From: JBGMEA01 sp964444065
Lineage (GTDB): Bacteria > Bacillota > Clostridia > Eubacteriales > Anaerofustaceae
Length of the DNA: 64,000 nt
Direction of reading: 5' to 3'
Assembly: GCA_964444065.1 (NCBI GenBank)
Contig: CAYUFL010000001.1
Coordinates: 21,981 to 85,980 of the forward strand
How positions within the stretch are numbered: the first letter of the stretch is position 1; each line of letters starts with the position of its first letter. The notes below the pieces were generated by a model. It was not told the DNA's origin. It did not search any database and saw only the letters and a program-made list of their open reading frames with translations. A program made the translations under genes and the position numbers. Positions 49,438 to 58,898 of this stretch are shown here, piece by piece.

Positions 49438-51396
49438 TTAATACTTGGAATCATCACTGAAGTTCTGATTTTTCTTCTCTTTTTGCGGCTGATTGTTCGA
49501 AGTATGCACTTTTTCAACATAGTTTCCGTCACGCAGCGTGAACTGTTCCACCTGCTCGTTCAGCAGCTGCGCCTGTCCTGCAAGCTCTTCACTCGATGCC
49601 GCGCTTTCTTCCGCAACCGCCGAATTGGATTCAACGACGGAAGATATCTGCATGATCCCCTCATTGATCTGACTGATACCGATCGACTGTTCATTGGAGG
49701 CGTTTGCGATATCTTCCACCAATGCCGCCACACGCTCAATCTGATCCACAATCTCGTTGAGTGCGGAGGATGTCGATTCCGCAATCTTGGAGCCTTCTTC
49801 CACCTTCGTGATCGAATCCTGAATCATATCTGTTGTTTCCTGCGCAGCTTTCGATGAGCGTGCCGCAAGATTTCTTACTTCTTCCGCTACCACCGCAAAT
49901 CCTTTTCCGTGCTGTCCCGCGCGGGCTGCTTCCACCGCTGCGTTCAATGCCAGGATATTGGTCTGGAACGCAATGTCCTCAATCACTTTGATGATTTTAT
50001 AGATATTGTTTGATGAGGTATTGATATCTTCCATTGCGCCGAGCATCTGCTGCATCTGCGCACTGCCTGCATCCGCATTCTGTTTGGTATGCACGGAAAG
50101 TTCGTTTGCCTGCCTCGCATTGTCTGCGTTCTGTTTTGTCTGTGCAGCAATTTCTTCGATGGATGCAGACAGTTCTTCGATGGAACTCGCCTGTTCCGTT
50201 GCACCCTGTGACAATGAAATACTTGAATCCGACACTTGATGCGCGCCCGCAGAAACCTGCTCTGCAGCTGTTTTGATATTGCTCAGTGCCCGATCCAAAC
50301 CGTTTGACATTTTGAGGAATGCTTTCGCCAGGCTCCCGATTTCGTCCTTGCGTTTGATCATTTCTTCCGAAATATCTGCAGTGAAATCACCTTCCGCCAT
50401 TGTCAGTGCGTATCCCGCCGATATCTTGATCGGTTTGACGACGATATTTGCAATATAGTACGCTACACCGACACCAAGAACAACAGCGAATATTCCGACC
50501 AGAATCAAAATCTTTTCCAAAGCATAAATACTCGCAAAAACTTCCGTTTTCGGAGCACTGATCGCGAGCGACCAACTCGCATTCTGAAGCGGTGCGTATC
50601 CCATGAATTTTGTGTTGTTATCATAGGTATACTGCCCCACGCCACTTTCACCGTTTACCATTTTCTGTGTCAGCGCAATCAAGGATGCCTGTTCGGGATC
50701 TGTTGATGTCAATACATTTTCCTGTGCAATCACTTTTTCCGTATCCGGATGCGCAATGATAGTACCATCTTTACTGACAATATAGGCATAACCGGTTTCC
50801 CCGTATGTGATATCGATGATATCATTGCTCAGAGCGGTGGCATCTTTCACGGTACACAGCACGCCGATGATGCTTCCTGCAGCATTTTTGACAGGTACGG
50901 CGATGACCATAATCATTGAGCCGTCCACTTTACTGATGATCGGATCGGAAATAGATTCTTTCCCCTGTACCGCTTGTTGGAAATAGACTCTGTCCGCATA
51001 ATTTGCCGTTGATCCGGCTGTGGAATACACGGTATTTCCGCTTGCATCCAGTAAGAACATGGATATAGTATCCGTTACCGCCATATTGCTATTCGCCAAT
51101 GCTGCGATCGTTGCGATATTCGGCTGCGCTGATTTGAATACGTCATTGCTCGCCAACACAGTTGCTTCCGTAAAGTATGTTTCGATCTTCTGATCCATAC
51201 TCTGAGATGCTTCTTGCGAAAGCTTCGTCAGTGAATCTTCAATCGCCCCCTGCAGCGATTTTTGCGAATATACATAAGAAAATAAGATCAATCCTCCTGC
51301 GCATATCACGATCATACTCGATAAAAACAATACCATTTTGAATTTTAAACTCGTTCCTGCCGAGCGAACACTTCCGAATTCTTTTTTCTGTTTCAT
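49438..51396 (-). CDS. Methyl-accepting chemotaxis protein, copy 2
   Basis: The 652-residue receptor starts at ATG 51396 behind GGAGG. Architecture is as in copy 1: TM1 (MVLFLSSMIVICAGGLILFS), dCache-like sensor, TM2, HAMP and signalling hairpin. The first 100 residues diverge from copy 1 (TM1 and the membrane-proximal helix), with scattered changes up to about residue 135. After that, sequence appears identical for roughly 480 residues until minor changes at the end. With such similarity the sensing domains should detect the same ligand. A sigma-D-type promoter lies at 51525-51551. Confidence 0.93.
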   Translation of the reverse strand: MKQKKEFGSVRSAGTSLKFKMVLFLSSMIVICAGGLILFSYVYSQKSLQGAIEDSLTKLSQEASQSMDQKIETYFTEATVLASNDVFKSAQPNIATIAALANSNMAVTDTISMFLLDASGNTVYSTAGSTANYADRVYFQQAVQGKESISDPIISKVDGSMIMVIAVPVKNAAGSIIGVLCTVKDATALSNDIIDITYGETGYAYIVSKDGTIIAHPDTEKVIAQENVLTSTDPEQASLIALTQKMVNGESGVGQYTYDNNTKFMGYAPLQNASWSLAISAPKTEVFASIYALEKILILVGIFAVVLGVGVAYYIANIVVKPIKISAGYALTMAEGDFTADISEEMIKRKDEIGSLAKAFLKMSNGLDRALSNIKTAAEQVSAGAHQVSDSSISLSQGATEQASSIEELSASIEEIAAQTKQNADNARQANELSVHTKQNADAGSAQMQQMLGAMEDINTSSNNIYKIIKVIEDIAFQTNILALNAAVEAARAGQHGKGFAVVAEEVRNLAARSSKAAQETTDMIQDSITKVEEGSKIAESTSSALNEIVDQIERVAALVEDIANASNEQSIGISQINEGIMQISSVVESNSAVAEESAASSEELAGQAQLLNEQVEQFTLRDGNYVEKVHTSNNQPQKEKKNQNFSDDSKY

Positions 51397-51524
51397 TTTG
51401 CCTCCTGTTGGATCAGATACTGATACCATTGCACTTCTGCGCATGCGATGCTCAAAGGGAAAGCATTGCATGCAGCTTGCAGTCAATATGCTTAATACTC
51501 TGATCGATTTCTCTGTAGCATATA

Positions 51525-51551
51525 TTTCGACCGAAAGAACGAAAAACTTAT
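51525..51551 (-). promoter_or_regulatory. Sigma-D (FliA)-type promoter of receptor copy 2
   Basis: On the minus strand TAAG, 15 bases, then GTCGAAAT, about 130 bases before the start codon. Confidence 0.6.
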
Positions 51552-51594
51552 ATCAATAACTGAGAAAAAATAATATTTATGCAATAATTCCTAT

Positions 51595-51698
51595 AAAAAT
51601 TGAATCCTTCAATTTTATTGATAAAGCTTTTACATAAGGCATATGTCACATTGTATATATTATATACAATGTGACAATATGCATATTCGCATATTGTA
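51595..51698. repeat. Cluster of inverted repeats between cheB and receptor copy 2
   Basis: Three dyads occur within about 100 bases. AAAATTGAA/TTCAATTTT around three bases lies near 51597-51617. A perfect 33-base palindrome lies at 51644-51676 (arms TGTCACATTGTATATA and its complement around one T), extended by CATAT/ATATG with one bulge. CAATATGC/GCATATTG around six bases lies at 51675-51696. No gene is visible in 51560-51790. Confidence 0.7.
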
Positions 51699-51791
51699 GT
51701 GCATAATTATTCATAATGTCCACAATGCCCCATCTGCCGCAGTGTCCTGTTCGTTTCAATGAAAGCGATTTGGGTATTTTCTGAAAACTCA

Positions 51792-51824
51792 CAAAAAAAA
51801 AGAACCGAATATTTATTCGGTTCT
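51792..51824 (-). terminator. Terminator of the cheA-cheR-cheB unit
   Basis: AGAACCGAA (51801-51809) and TTCGGTTCT (51816-51824) around six bases with a run of nine T on the minus strand, 38 bases after the cheB stop. Confidence 0.88.
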
Positions 51825-51861
51825 AACAACCCATTCCTGCTTACGCTTAAGAAACTTTCCC

Positions 51862-52893
51862 TTACAAATTCAGACGGTGTATTACAACCGAAGCAATATT
51901 TTCCACTGCGACCTGCTCGGTCACTGCTCCGACATTAAATGCAACCATCGGCATACCATAAACGACACACGTTTCTTTATCCTGACCGATGGTATATGCC
52001 CCTTTGCGGCGCATCTGCAATAATCCTTCCGCACCGTCTTTGCCCATCCCTGTCATAATAATCCCGATCGCATTCTCTCCGGCTTTTTCGGCAACCGAAT
52101 GGAACAGCACATCCACTGACGGACAATGTCCGCTGACTTTCTCACCCGGCACACATCGGATATAATATCCGCGACCGTCTTTTTCCAGTGTCATTTGCTT
52201 GTTCCCGGGCGCAATATACGCATGTCCTTTTTCGACACGTTCGCCGTTTTCTGCTTCCGAAACCTTGATCGCACAGATTTTATCCAATCTCTGCGCATAC
52301 ATTTTTGTAAAATTCGGAGGCATATGCTGCGTTACCAATATCCCCGGCACGTCAACAGGCAGGCGTTTCAAGACTTCAAGCGTCGCTTCTGTTCCTCCCG
52401 TAGAAGCCCCGATCGCAATGATGCGTTTATCGGACATCACACCAGTGAGTTTCAGCGCACTTTCGGGAGAAAAATTGATTGGCGTGGGTTTTTTTACTTT
52501 TGCATGAGAAGCAATCCCGATTTTGTTCGTCAGTTCTCTGTAAAACTGATTCATGTCATTGTCAATTTTTGCATTCGGTTTTCGTACGAAATCGACTGCA
52601 CCCGATGCCAACGCTTCAAATACGGTGATATTCAACGAACTGACCAGTATAATCGGCAACGGATGAATTGGCATGATTTTCTTTACAAACTCGGTTCCGG
52701 ATAATCCCGGCATTTCCACATCAAGCGTAACAACATCGGGAAGCAGTTCTTTGATTTTCTTTTCCGCTTCATATGCATTTCTTGCCTGACCGGCTACTTC
52801 AATATTGGGATTTTCAGTAAGTATCTTTTCTAAGGCGGTCCGAAAAAAAATCGAATCGTCTACAATCAGTACTCTTATTTTTTTGTCGGTCAT
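51862..52893 (-). CDS. cheB: Chemotaxis response regulator and receptor methylesterase CheB
   Basis: The 343-residue protein removes methyl groups from, and deamidates, chemoreceptors. The N-terminal receiver has VLIVDDSIFF, the phospho-acceptor Asp in VVTLDVEMPGLSG, and a Lys in FVRKPNAK. The C-terminal esterase has the Ser of GASTGGTEA, the His of TQHMPPNFT and the Asp of MTGMGKDGAEG. ATG 52893 is chosen because AGGG lies seven bases before it. A TTG at 52899 overlapping the cheR stop is less likely. Last gene of cheA-cheR-cheB. Confidence 0.95.
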   Translation of the reverse strand: MTDKKIRVLIVDDSIFFRTALEKILTENPNIEVAGQARNAYEAEKKIKELLPDVVTLDVEMPGLSGTEFVKKIMPIHPLPIILVSSLNITVFEALASGAVDFVRKPNAKIDNDMNQFYRELTNKIGIASHAKVKKPTPINFSPESALKLTGVMSDKRIIAIGASTGGTEATLEVLKRLPVDVPGILVTQHMPPNFTKMYAQRLDKICAIKVSEAENGERVEKGHAYIAPGNKQMTLEKDGRGYYIRCVPGEKVSGHCPSVDVLFHSVAEKAGENAIGIIMTGMGKDGAEGLLQMRRKGAYTIGQDKETCVVYGMPMVAFNVGAVTEQVAVENIASVVIHRLNL

Positions 52894-52895
52894 AC

Positions 52896-53708
52896 TCAAA
52901 CCCTGCCTTTCTGGTAGATCGACGGTTGAATATATTGAAATTTCGTTCTGCCGTGCTGAATAGATTCGGAGTGTCCGATAAACAGATAACCTCCCGGCTT
53001 CAGCGCATCATAAAATTTATTCACCAATTCTGTCTTTGTCTCCAAATCAAAGTATATCATAACATTTCTGCAAAAGATCAGATCATACGGTTTTTTATAC
53101 TCCAATCGATCCATCAGATTAAACGTCCGAAATACAACTTCGTCCGTCACTTCGCTGCTCAGCGTATAATTTCCCTTTTCACTGCGGATAAAATAACGGT
53201 TCAGCCATCCGCCCGGCAGATTTTTCAGTCCGTCTTCTTCGTACTTATTTGTTTTTGCGGCATTCAGTACAGCCGTCGAAATATCGGTCGCCAAGATTTT
53301 GTAATCCCACTTTGAACGCTCCATCCCGAAGAACTCGTGCATCAGCATGATCGCAGTATATGCCTCTTCTCCCGAAGAGCATCCCGCACTCCAGATACGC
53401 ATATCTTTTGCCGTGTTTTGCATTTTTTGCTGCGGCAGGAATACTTCTTTCATAAAATCAAAATGGGTCGGTTCTCTGTAAAAGTAGGTATGATTCGTTG
53501 TTAGTTTGTTGATTAACAACGAAATCTCGTCTTCGTCCTTTGATCGGATCAGATTGAAATAATCCGAAAAATTATTCATCCCTTTTTTCAGTAGAACAGA
53601 ATGCATGCGGGATTCGATCAACTGCCTTTTTTTACGCAGATCAATGCCATAGTTGTCTTTCATAAACGCTGTTATTTCAGCAAATTCCTGATCGCTCAGA
53701 GAAATCAT
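52896..53708 (-). CDS. cheR: Chemoreceptor methyltransferase CheR
   Basis: The 270-residue SAM-dependent enzyme methylates receptor glutamates. The N-terminal helical domain (LRKKRQLIESRMHSVLLKKG) binds receptors. The catalytic domain has RIWSAGCSSGEEAYTAIMLM (SAM site), DYKILATDISTAVLN and CRNVMIYFDLETKTELVNKF. Short spacing to cheA (35 bases) and cheB (2 bases) shows one operon. No CheD, CheC or CheY lie in the window. Confidence 0.95.
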   Translation of the reverse strand: MISLSDQEFAEITAFMKDNYGIDLRKKRQLIESRMHSVLLKKGMNNFSDYFNLIRSKDEDEISLLINKLTTNHTYFYREPTHFDFMKEVFLPQQKMQNTAKDMRIWSAGCSSGEEAYTAIMLMHEFFGMERSKWDYKILATDISTAVLNAAKTNKYEEDGLKNLPGGWLNRYFIRSEKGNYTLSSEVTDEVVFRTFNLMDRLEYKKPYDLIFCRNVMIYFDLETKTELVNKFYDALKPGGYLFIGHSESIQHGRTKFQYIQPSIYQKGRV

Positions 53709-53743
53709 ATTCTGCCTCCGTCATCAATTTTCACCCTCTGTTC

Positions 53744-55798
53744 TCATGCCCCGAGCTGATGTAGTTTCGATACGTCCAATATCAGACTGATATTCCCCGT
53801 GCCAAGAATTGCACATCCTGTAATACCGGCATCTTTCACATTGAACTTGTTCAGATAAATAGGCAGTTGTTTCACAACGATCTGTTGTTCCCCAAGCAAT
53901 GCATCCGCAAAAATACAGTAGCGTTTGGTTCCTGCATCGACTAAAATCAAAATACCTTCTTCAATATTCGTCACCTCCGTCGGCACACCGAAAATACTGT
54001 GCAGCGGCACGACCGAATAGTATTCATTTCGCAACATAACAATTTCGCGCATATTCACATCGTGCGTGATATTGCTTGCATTTGCTTTAAATGCCTGTTG
54101 AATATTATTGATCGGTAAAGTGAATTCCGAATCTCCCACTTTCAGTTGCATGCCGGATATGATTGCAAGTGTGAGCGGTATTTTGAATGTAATGGTTGTC
54201 CCTTTGCCCAATTCGCTGTCTATCGTTGCGATTCCGCCAATTTTTTCCAGACTGTTTTTAACCACATCCATTCCGACTCCGCGACCGGAAAATTCTGTTA
54301 CCGTATCTTTCGTGGAAAAACCGGGTTGGAAAATAAACGAATATATTTCACGTTCCGTATACTCGCTTTCCGGTTTTTGCAGCATATCTCTGCTTTTCGC
54401 TTTCTCCATGATCTGCTTTGCATCGAGCCCTTTTCCGTCATCTGTGACAGAAATCAGTATTTCACCGCCGGCATTGCGCGCGGAAAGCGTCAAACTTCCC
54501 TTCTCGGTCTTTCCTGCCGCAAGACGGTCTTTTTTCTGTTCGATTCCATGATCCATCGCATTGCGAACCAAATGCATCAGCGGATCGGCGATATTGTCAA
54601 CAATTGTTTTATCCAGTTCGGTTTGCTCTCCCACAAGGATCAGATCCACATCCTTATCGAGTTGTTTGCTCATATCACGCACTATGCGGTTCATTTTCTG
54701 GAAAATTTCCGCCACCGGCACCATGCGCACCGACATCACGATCTCCTGCAGCTCATTCGTTAGTTTTCGCAGTTCCCTCGTTGTCTTTTCGTAGCTGTCT
54801 TTTTCTGCGTTTTCCGATTGCGTAATCGCTGTTACCATTGATTCCGTAATGACGATTTCCCCAACCAAATCCATCAGTGTATCCAGCTTCTTCAGGTTCA
54901 CATTGATCAAGCTTTGTTTGCAAGCCCCTGCTGCCGGATTGGATACATTGTTCTGAGCAGGGTTATCCGTTTTTTTCTTTTTTGTTTTGCTTTGTTTTTC
55001 CTCTTCTTCATGCACGTCGGCAACTATGGCATAATCCTTTGTGTATAAAAACGTTTCAATTGCACGAACACCCATCTCGTAGTCTTTTTGTGAACTGAAC
55101 GTAATAATGAGTCCGTTCTTTGCAATTTCTTCTCCGCTTTTTTTACTCTCGAGATCGGTCGGCTCATACGAAAAATCCAAACAGATATCAGCGATATTTT
55201 TTGTCAGCATAAATGCACGCAAATGTTCCATGTTTGAGTTGTCATCAAAAAAAACGCGCACAGAAACGCTCATCGCAATGATTTCTTCTTCGTCAGCTTC
55301 CTGTTCCGCACTGATTTCGCATGCCTCTTGCGCCGGATTCTGCAACGGCTGCGAATCAAGATCAGGTTGTGCACTGTCATCATCGGAATCACAAGCAGAA
55401 ATTTTCTCCAGCATAGTCTTAATTTCTTCCGTTAAAAAGCCGATACTCTCAGTTAAGGGTTCATTGTTTTCGATGCGTGCAATTTCCGACTTCAAAAAGT
55501 CCGATGATTGAAACATCAAATCAAACAGCGGTGCTACATATTGATCATCGACTGTACCCATTTCACGCACGTAAGAAAAGAGATCTTCAATCTTGTGCGC
55601 CACATTTGTCAGGCTGTCAAATTCCATCATCGCAGAAGATCCTTTGATGGTGTGCATGATCCTGAAAATTTCATTGATGCTGTCTGCATCAAAATCACCG
55701 TGCTTTTCTCTCCCAAGCAGAATATCTTCCAGTTGAGTGAGCAGCATGTTGGTTTCGAACAAATACATATCGAGCATAGAGTCCATATTATTATCCAT
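53744..55798 (-). CDS. cheA: Chemotaxis histidine kinase CheA
   Basis: The 684-residue kinase has an HPt domain with the phosphorylated His49 in IMHTIKGSSAMMEF, a linker and P2-like region (about 170-275), a dimer domain beginning near 295, the ATPase with N-box LVRNAMDHGIE, G1 VTDDGKGLDAKQI and G2 GRGVGMDVV, and a C-terminal CheW-like domain. The start at ATG 55798 follows CAGGATT, a modest ribosome site. A near-consensus sigma-D promoter lies 40 bases upstream, so cheA-cheR-cheB is part of the motility regulon. Confidence 0.95.
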   Translation of the reverse strand: MDNNMDSMLDMYLFETNMLLTQLEDILLGREKHGDFDADSINEIFRIMHTIKGSSAMMEFDSLTNVAHKIEDLFSYVREMGTVDDQYVAPLFDLMFQSSDFLKSEIARIENNEPLTESIGFLTEEIKTMLEKISACDSDDDSAQPDLDSQPLQNPAQEACEISAEQEADEEEIIAMSVSVRVFFDDNSNMEHLRAFMLTKNIADICLDFSYEPTDLESKKSGEEIAKNGLIITFSSQKDYEMGVRAIETFLYTKDYAIVADVHEEEEKQSKTKKKKTDNPAQNNVSNPAAGACKQSLINVNLKKLDTLMDLVGEIVITESMVTAITQSENAEKDSYEKTTRELRKLTNELQEIVMSVRMVPVAEIFQKMNRIVRDMSKQLDKDVDLILVGEQTELDKTIVDNIADPLMHLVRNAMDHGIEQKKDRLAAGKTEKGSLTLSARNAGGEILISVTDDGKGLDAKQIMEKAKSRDMLQKPESEYTEREIYSFIFQPGFSTKDTVTEFSGRGVGMDVVKNSLEKIGGIATIDSELGKGTTITFKIPLTLAIISGMQLKVGDSEFTLPINNIQQAFKANASNITHDVNMREIVMLRNEYYSVVPLHSIFGVPTEVTNIEEGILILVDAGTKRYCIFADALLGEQQIVVKQLPIYLNKFNVKDAGITGCAILGTGNISLILDVSKLHQLGA

Positions 55799-55837
55799 AA
55801 TCCTGATATCACCGCCTAAATTTCTGATATAATGTTT

Positions 55838-55864
55838 ATATCGGACAAGAACGGATAAACTTTA
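55838..55864 (-). promoter_or_regulatory. Sigma-D promoter of cheA-cheR-cheB
   Basis: On the minus strand TAAA, 15 bases, then TCCGATAT, one base away from the consensus TAAA-N15-GCCGATAT. Confidence 0.8.
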
Positions 55865-55895
55865 CTCCAAATTGAACATCTGAGGTAATTTTTAA

Positions 55896-57335
55896 ATGAG
55901 CGACAACCTTAAAATCACAACTCCGCTGCCGCCGAGCGATCCGGTAGGGAAAATCCGACCAAAAGATGTTACCGGACTGGTTCCGCAAATCGACCCCGGT
56001 AAAGTAACTTCAAAAGCGCAACAGTCAACGGATCAACAACAAACCACACCCGAATATCAGTTCAATCAACAATCGGTATATGAAAAGTTTCTCCAGCAAT
56101 TTCAGCAGGGTGCCCAGCTGAGCAATACGCTTAAGAAACTTATTTTCGATGCGTTCCTACGACAGGATAATCCGATATCGGACGAGCGTATGGATATATT
56201 AATGAACACTGTTGCAACAAAATTGCAGCTCAGCACACCGCAGCAGATTTACAAACAACTCCAATTCCTTCAGGACAATCACACCAAATTTTCCGGTAAT
56301 TTTTTTGAGTTGCTCAGAGGATTATATACACAAAGCAAACAAAGCAACGACAAAGAATTTGCGAGCGCACTCGGTCAATTTCTAAAAGCATACGACCATC
56401 AAACAGCCGCAAAAAGCTCACTGAATGCGATCCTTCTGACTTGCGGCGACATGAGCGAATATATGCGAAAATCAGCATCGGATAAAATGCAGGCTTTCCT
56501 AACCCAACTCCAGCCGCTTGCCAACGAACCGCAAAAAGCGACCACTCTGCTCAAAGAGGAAGTGATGCCTTTTCTCAAAGAGTATATTAACAGTACGAAC
56601 GACCTCGGCAAAGTTCGCGATATGATTGCTCTGGTTGTACACAATTTGTCCCGTCTGAATTCCGGAACCATGGAAAACGTGAATGATCGGTTTCAGACAT
56701 TGCTTGATTGCTGCAGATTCAATCTAAGTCTGAGTACAACACAAATGAAGCAGCTTTCAGCAGAATACGAGAATCTGCTCAACGAGAACCTTCTCATCCA
56801 GAGCAAACAAAATTCTTACTTTGACAGTTTTACGCAGATGATCAAAAGCGGCATCAGCGACAATCCGTCTGCCGTCAGCCGTGCGATGTATCAAGATATC
56901 GCAAACGCACTGCTGATCGATCAAAGCACATTCATGCCGCTGACGCATATTTTCCTCCCGATGAATTACAACGGCACATTTCTGTTTTCGGAACTGTGGA
57001 TCGACCGACAACTCGATCAAAAAAACGAACATCAACAGGACCCGCTCCGCCAGCAAAAAAACTTCCGAATATTCCTTACCTTTGATATTCGGGATATCGG
57101 TTATTTCGAAACCGTCATTCAACTGTCCGGAAACAATGCCGGTATTTATCTGAATTATCCCGAATCTCTGCAGAGTCAGAACAGAGAAATAAAGGATACT
57201 GTAGCCGCAATATTCACACAGTCGGGTTTTGAGGTGAAAAATTTATTTGTCAGCTCCGGCAGTCCCATGCAAAAGCTGGATCAAGTGTTCCCGAATATTT
57301 ACGAGAGGAGACAATCCGTCAATGTCAGCATCTAA
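55896..57335 (+). CDS. Flagellar protein, FliK/YlqG-like (tentative)
   Basis: The 479-residue soluble protein starts at ATG 55896 behind GAGGT. The N-terminus is Pro/Gln-rich and disordered (residues 1-65), and the middle is all-helical (residues 66-330). The last 150 residues form a beta-rich domain (THIFLPMNYNGTFLFSELWI, FRIFLTFDIRDIGYFETVIQ) that resembles the C-terminal domain of hook-length control proteins. It overlaps the start of an FlhB C-terminal homologue, the order seen for ylqG-ylqH in Bacillus. Involvement in export switching is inferred, and no exact family could be confirmed. Confidence 0.55.
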   Translation: MSDNLKITTPLPPSDPVGKIRPKDVTGLVPQIDPGKVTSKAQQSTDQQQTTPEYQFNQQSVYEKFLQQFQQGAQLSNTLKKLIFDAFLRQDNPISDERMDILMNTVATKLQLSTPQQIYKQLQFLQDNHTKFSGNFFELLRGLYTQSKQSNDKEFASALGQFLKAYDHQTAAKSSLNAILLTCGDMSEYMRKSASDKMQAFLTQLQPLANEPQKATTLLKEEVMPFLKEYINSTNDLGKVRDMIALVVHNLSRLNSGTMENVNDRFQTLLDCCRFNLSLSTTQMKQLSAEYENLLNENLLIQSKQNSYFDSFTQMIKSGISDNPSAVSRAMYQDIANALLIDQSTFMPLTHIFLPMNYNGTFLFSELWIDRQLDQKNEHQQDPLRQQKNFRIFLTFDIRDIGYFETVIQLSGNNAGIYLNYPESLQSQNREIKDTVAAIFTQSGFEVKNLFVSSGSPMQKLDQVFPNIYERRQSVNVSI

Positions 57336-57603
57336 AAATATGAAACGCGCAGCGGCACTGAAATACGAACGAAAAAAGGACAGCGACGCGCCGGTTATTG
57401 TGGCCTCCGGTCTGGGTTATGTCGCAGAGCAGATTGTTTCCATCGCAAGAGAAAATGATGTGCCGGTCTATCAGGATGATTCTTTGGCCTCGGTTTTGAC
57501 ACAACTGGAAGTCGGAAGCCAGGTACCGCCCGAACTGTACGAAGCAATCGTCAGTCTTTATGTTTATTTTTTGAATTTTGCATCATCCGAAAAATCTAAA
57601 TAA
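57322..57603 (+). CDS. FlhB C-terminal domain homologue (FlhX/YlqH-type)
   Basis: The 93-residue stand-alone protein corresponds to the cytosolic C-domain of the export gate protein FlhB. RAAALKYERKKDSDAPVIVA matches the region after the NPTH cleavage loop, with GYVAEQIVSIARENDVPVYQ and PPELYEAIVSLYVYFLNF following. The NPTH motif itself is absent. The start at ATG 57322 overlaps the end of the preceding gene. Homologues in other bacteria can replace the FlhB C-domain in export switching. Confidence 0.85.
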   Translation: MSASKNMKRAAALKYERKKDSDAPVIVASGLGYVAEQIVSIARENDVPVYQDDSLASVLTQLEVGSQVPPELYEAIVSLYVYFLNFASSEKSK

Positions 57604-57655
57604 ATCATAACAACATCCGATATAACAAATACAGAATCGGAAAGGAAGTTTTTTT

Positions 57656-58135
57656 ATGAATGAGACAGCACCTGTTGAAAGCAAAGAAAAAACAAACAAT
57701 ATAGCGGAGAAATATCTGATTTTTTATCTGGAAGATCAGCTTTTTGGTTTGCAGGGAGAACAGATCATTGAAATTCTGAACATGCAGCATATCACCTATA
57801 TTCCGAATCTGCCGCATTTCATAAACGGAATTGTCAATATCAGAGGAAAAATCGTACCTTTGATTGATCTGAAAATGAGAATCGGAAAAACACAGAAAGA
57901 GTACGATGAATTAACATGCATTATACTCATTCAGTCGGAAGATATCATTGCCGGACTCATCGTAGATTCCGTGAAAGACGTCACCGATATTTCTGCAAAA
58001 GACATGTTCCCCATATCATCATTGGCATCCGATGAATCGTTCAATCGCTTCATCAGCAGTATTTGCAAAGTGAACGATCAAATGGTGTTAATTATGGACG
58101 CAAAAAATATTTTGCGCGATGATTCAATGATATAA
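57656..58135 (+). CDS. cheW: Chemotaxis coupling protein CheW, copy 1
   Basis: The 159-residue protein couples CheA to receptors. After a 15-residue polar start comes the CheW fold with EKYLIFYLEDQLFGLQGEQI, PNLPHFINGIVNIRGKIVPL and IDLKMRIGKTQKEYDELTCI. It starts at ATG 57656 behind AAAGGAAG. It lies in the operon of the FlhB-like protein and the PilZ protein. A second cheW is present at 62183. Confidence 0.93.
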   Translation: MNETAPVESKEKTNNIAEKYLIFYLEDQLFGLQGEQIIEILNMQHITYIPNLPHFINGIVNIRGKIVPLIDLKMRIGKTQKEYDELTCIILIQSEDIIAGLIVDSVKDVTDISAKDMFPISSLASDESFNRFISSICKVNDQMVLIMDAKNILRDDSMI

Positions 58136-58241
58136 TATACTGGAGTGAATCGATTTTGCTTCTCAGTCATTACTGTTTTTGGAGCTAATGTTCAGACTCG
58201 GGCAAAAAATGATTTATATATTTACCGAATGGGGATATCGC

Positions 58242-58898
58242 ATGACGAATGAAAATCAGAATGATATTCAGCAATTATTATCAACTTTTTGCGAAGTAAA
58301 GACATTGTCGAATTATCTGATTGTAACAGGCTATGTGCGCGACGCAGGAAATGACTACATCGAAATTTCTTCCAAATCCGAAAAAATGCTTTTGGAGAAA
58401 GCAAACAGCAAAGTAAAAATCATCATCAACAACAAAGAAACCGGTTGGCGCACCTACATGGGCACGGTATATCTTTCCACCGATCAGTTTATGCGGATTG
58501 TGGATCTGAAAACATTGGCGGAATTTGAACAGCGTTCTTATTTCCGAGTTAATGTTCATCTGGAATCCGAAGCCGCAAAGCTCACAGAGGAAGCCGAAGA
58601 AAACCCGTTTGAAAACAAAGAGCTGTGTACACCGATTCATATCAAGGATGCCAGCTTGGGAGGACTTCTGTTTCAAAGTGACAGTCAGTTTCAAATCGGC
58701 GATGAATTGGCAATATGCATTCCTGTCTCCGACAGAAATTTGTTCCTAAGTGCTGTGATCAAAAGAGAAGTACAAAGAAACGAAACCGTTTTATACGGAT
58801 GCGAGTTTGTTGATCCGCCAGAGGCCGAATTGAATTCTCTTTATAAATTTCTGACGCAGGAGCAGATGAATCAAATCAGAATGCGCAAAAATAAATAA
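58242..58898 (+). CDS. YcgR-like PilZ-domain c-di-GMP effector
   Basis: The 218-residue protein has an N-terminal YcgR-like domain (residues 1-95) and a PilZ domain with both c-di-GMP motifs: RSYFR (RxxxR) and IKDASLGGL (D/NxSxxG). Proteins of this type bind the flagellar motor or stator and slow swimming when c-di-GMP is high. ATG 58242 behind GGGGAT is chosen. ATG 58188, three bases after GGAG, would add 18 residues. It follows cheW by about 105 bases and ends at a terminator. Confidence 0.88.
   Translation: MTNENQNDIQQLLSTFCEVKTLSNYLIVTGYVRDAGNDYIEISSKSEKMLLEKANSKVKIIINNKETGWRTYMGTVYLSTDQFMRIVDLKTLAEFEQRSYFRVNVHLESEAAKLTEEAEENPFENKELCTPIHIKDASLGGLLFQSDSQFQIGDELAICIPVSDRNLFLSAVIKREVQRNETVLYGCEFVDPPEAELNSLYKFLTQEQMNQIRMRKNK

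Noticed and set aside
49438..51396. Frames of 60-80 codons on both strands repeated in both receptor genes
   Set aside because: They are shadows in other frames of two near-identical coding regions.
51644..51676. CRP/FNR-type site
   Set aside because: The palindrome has TGTCACA outward and TGTGACA at the other end, the reverse order of TGTGA-N6-TCACA.
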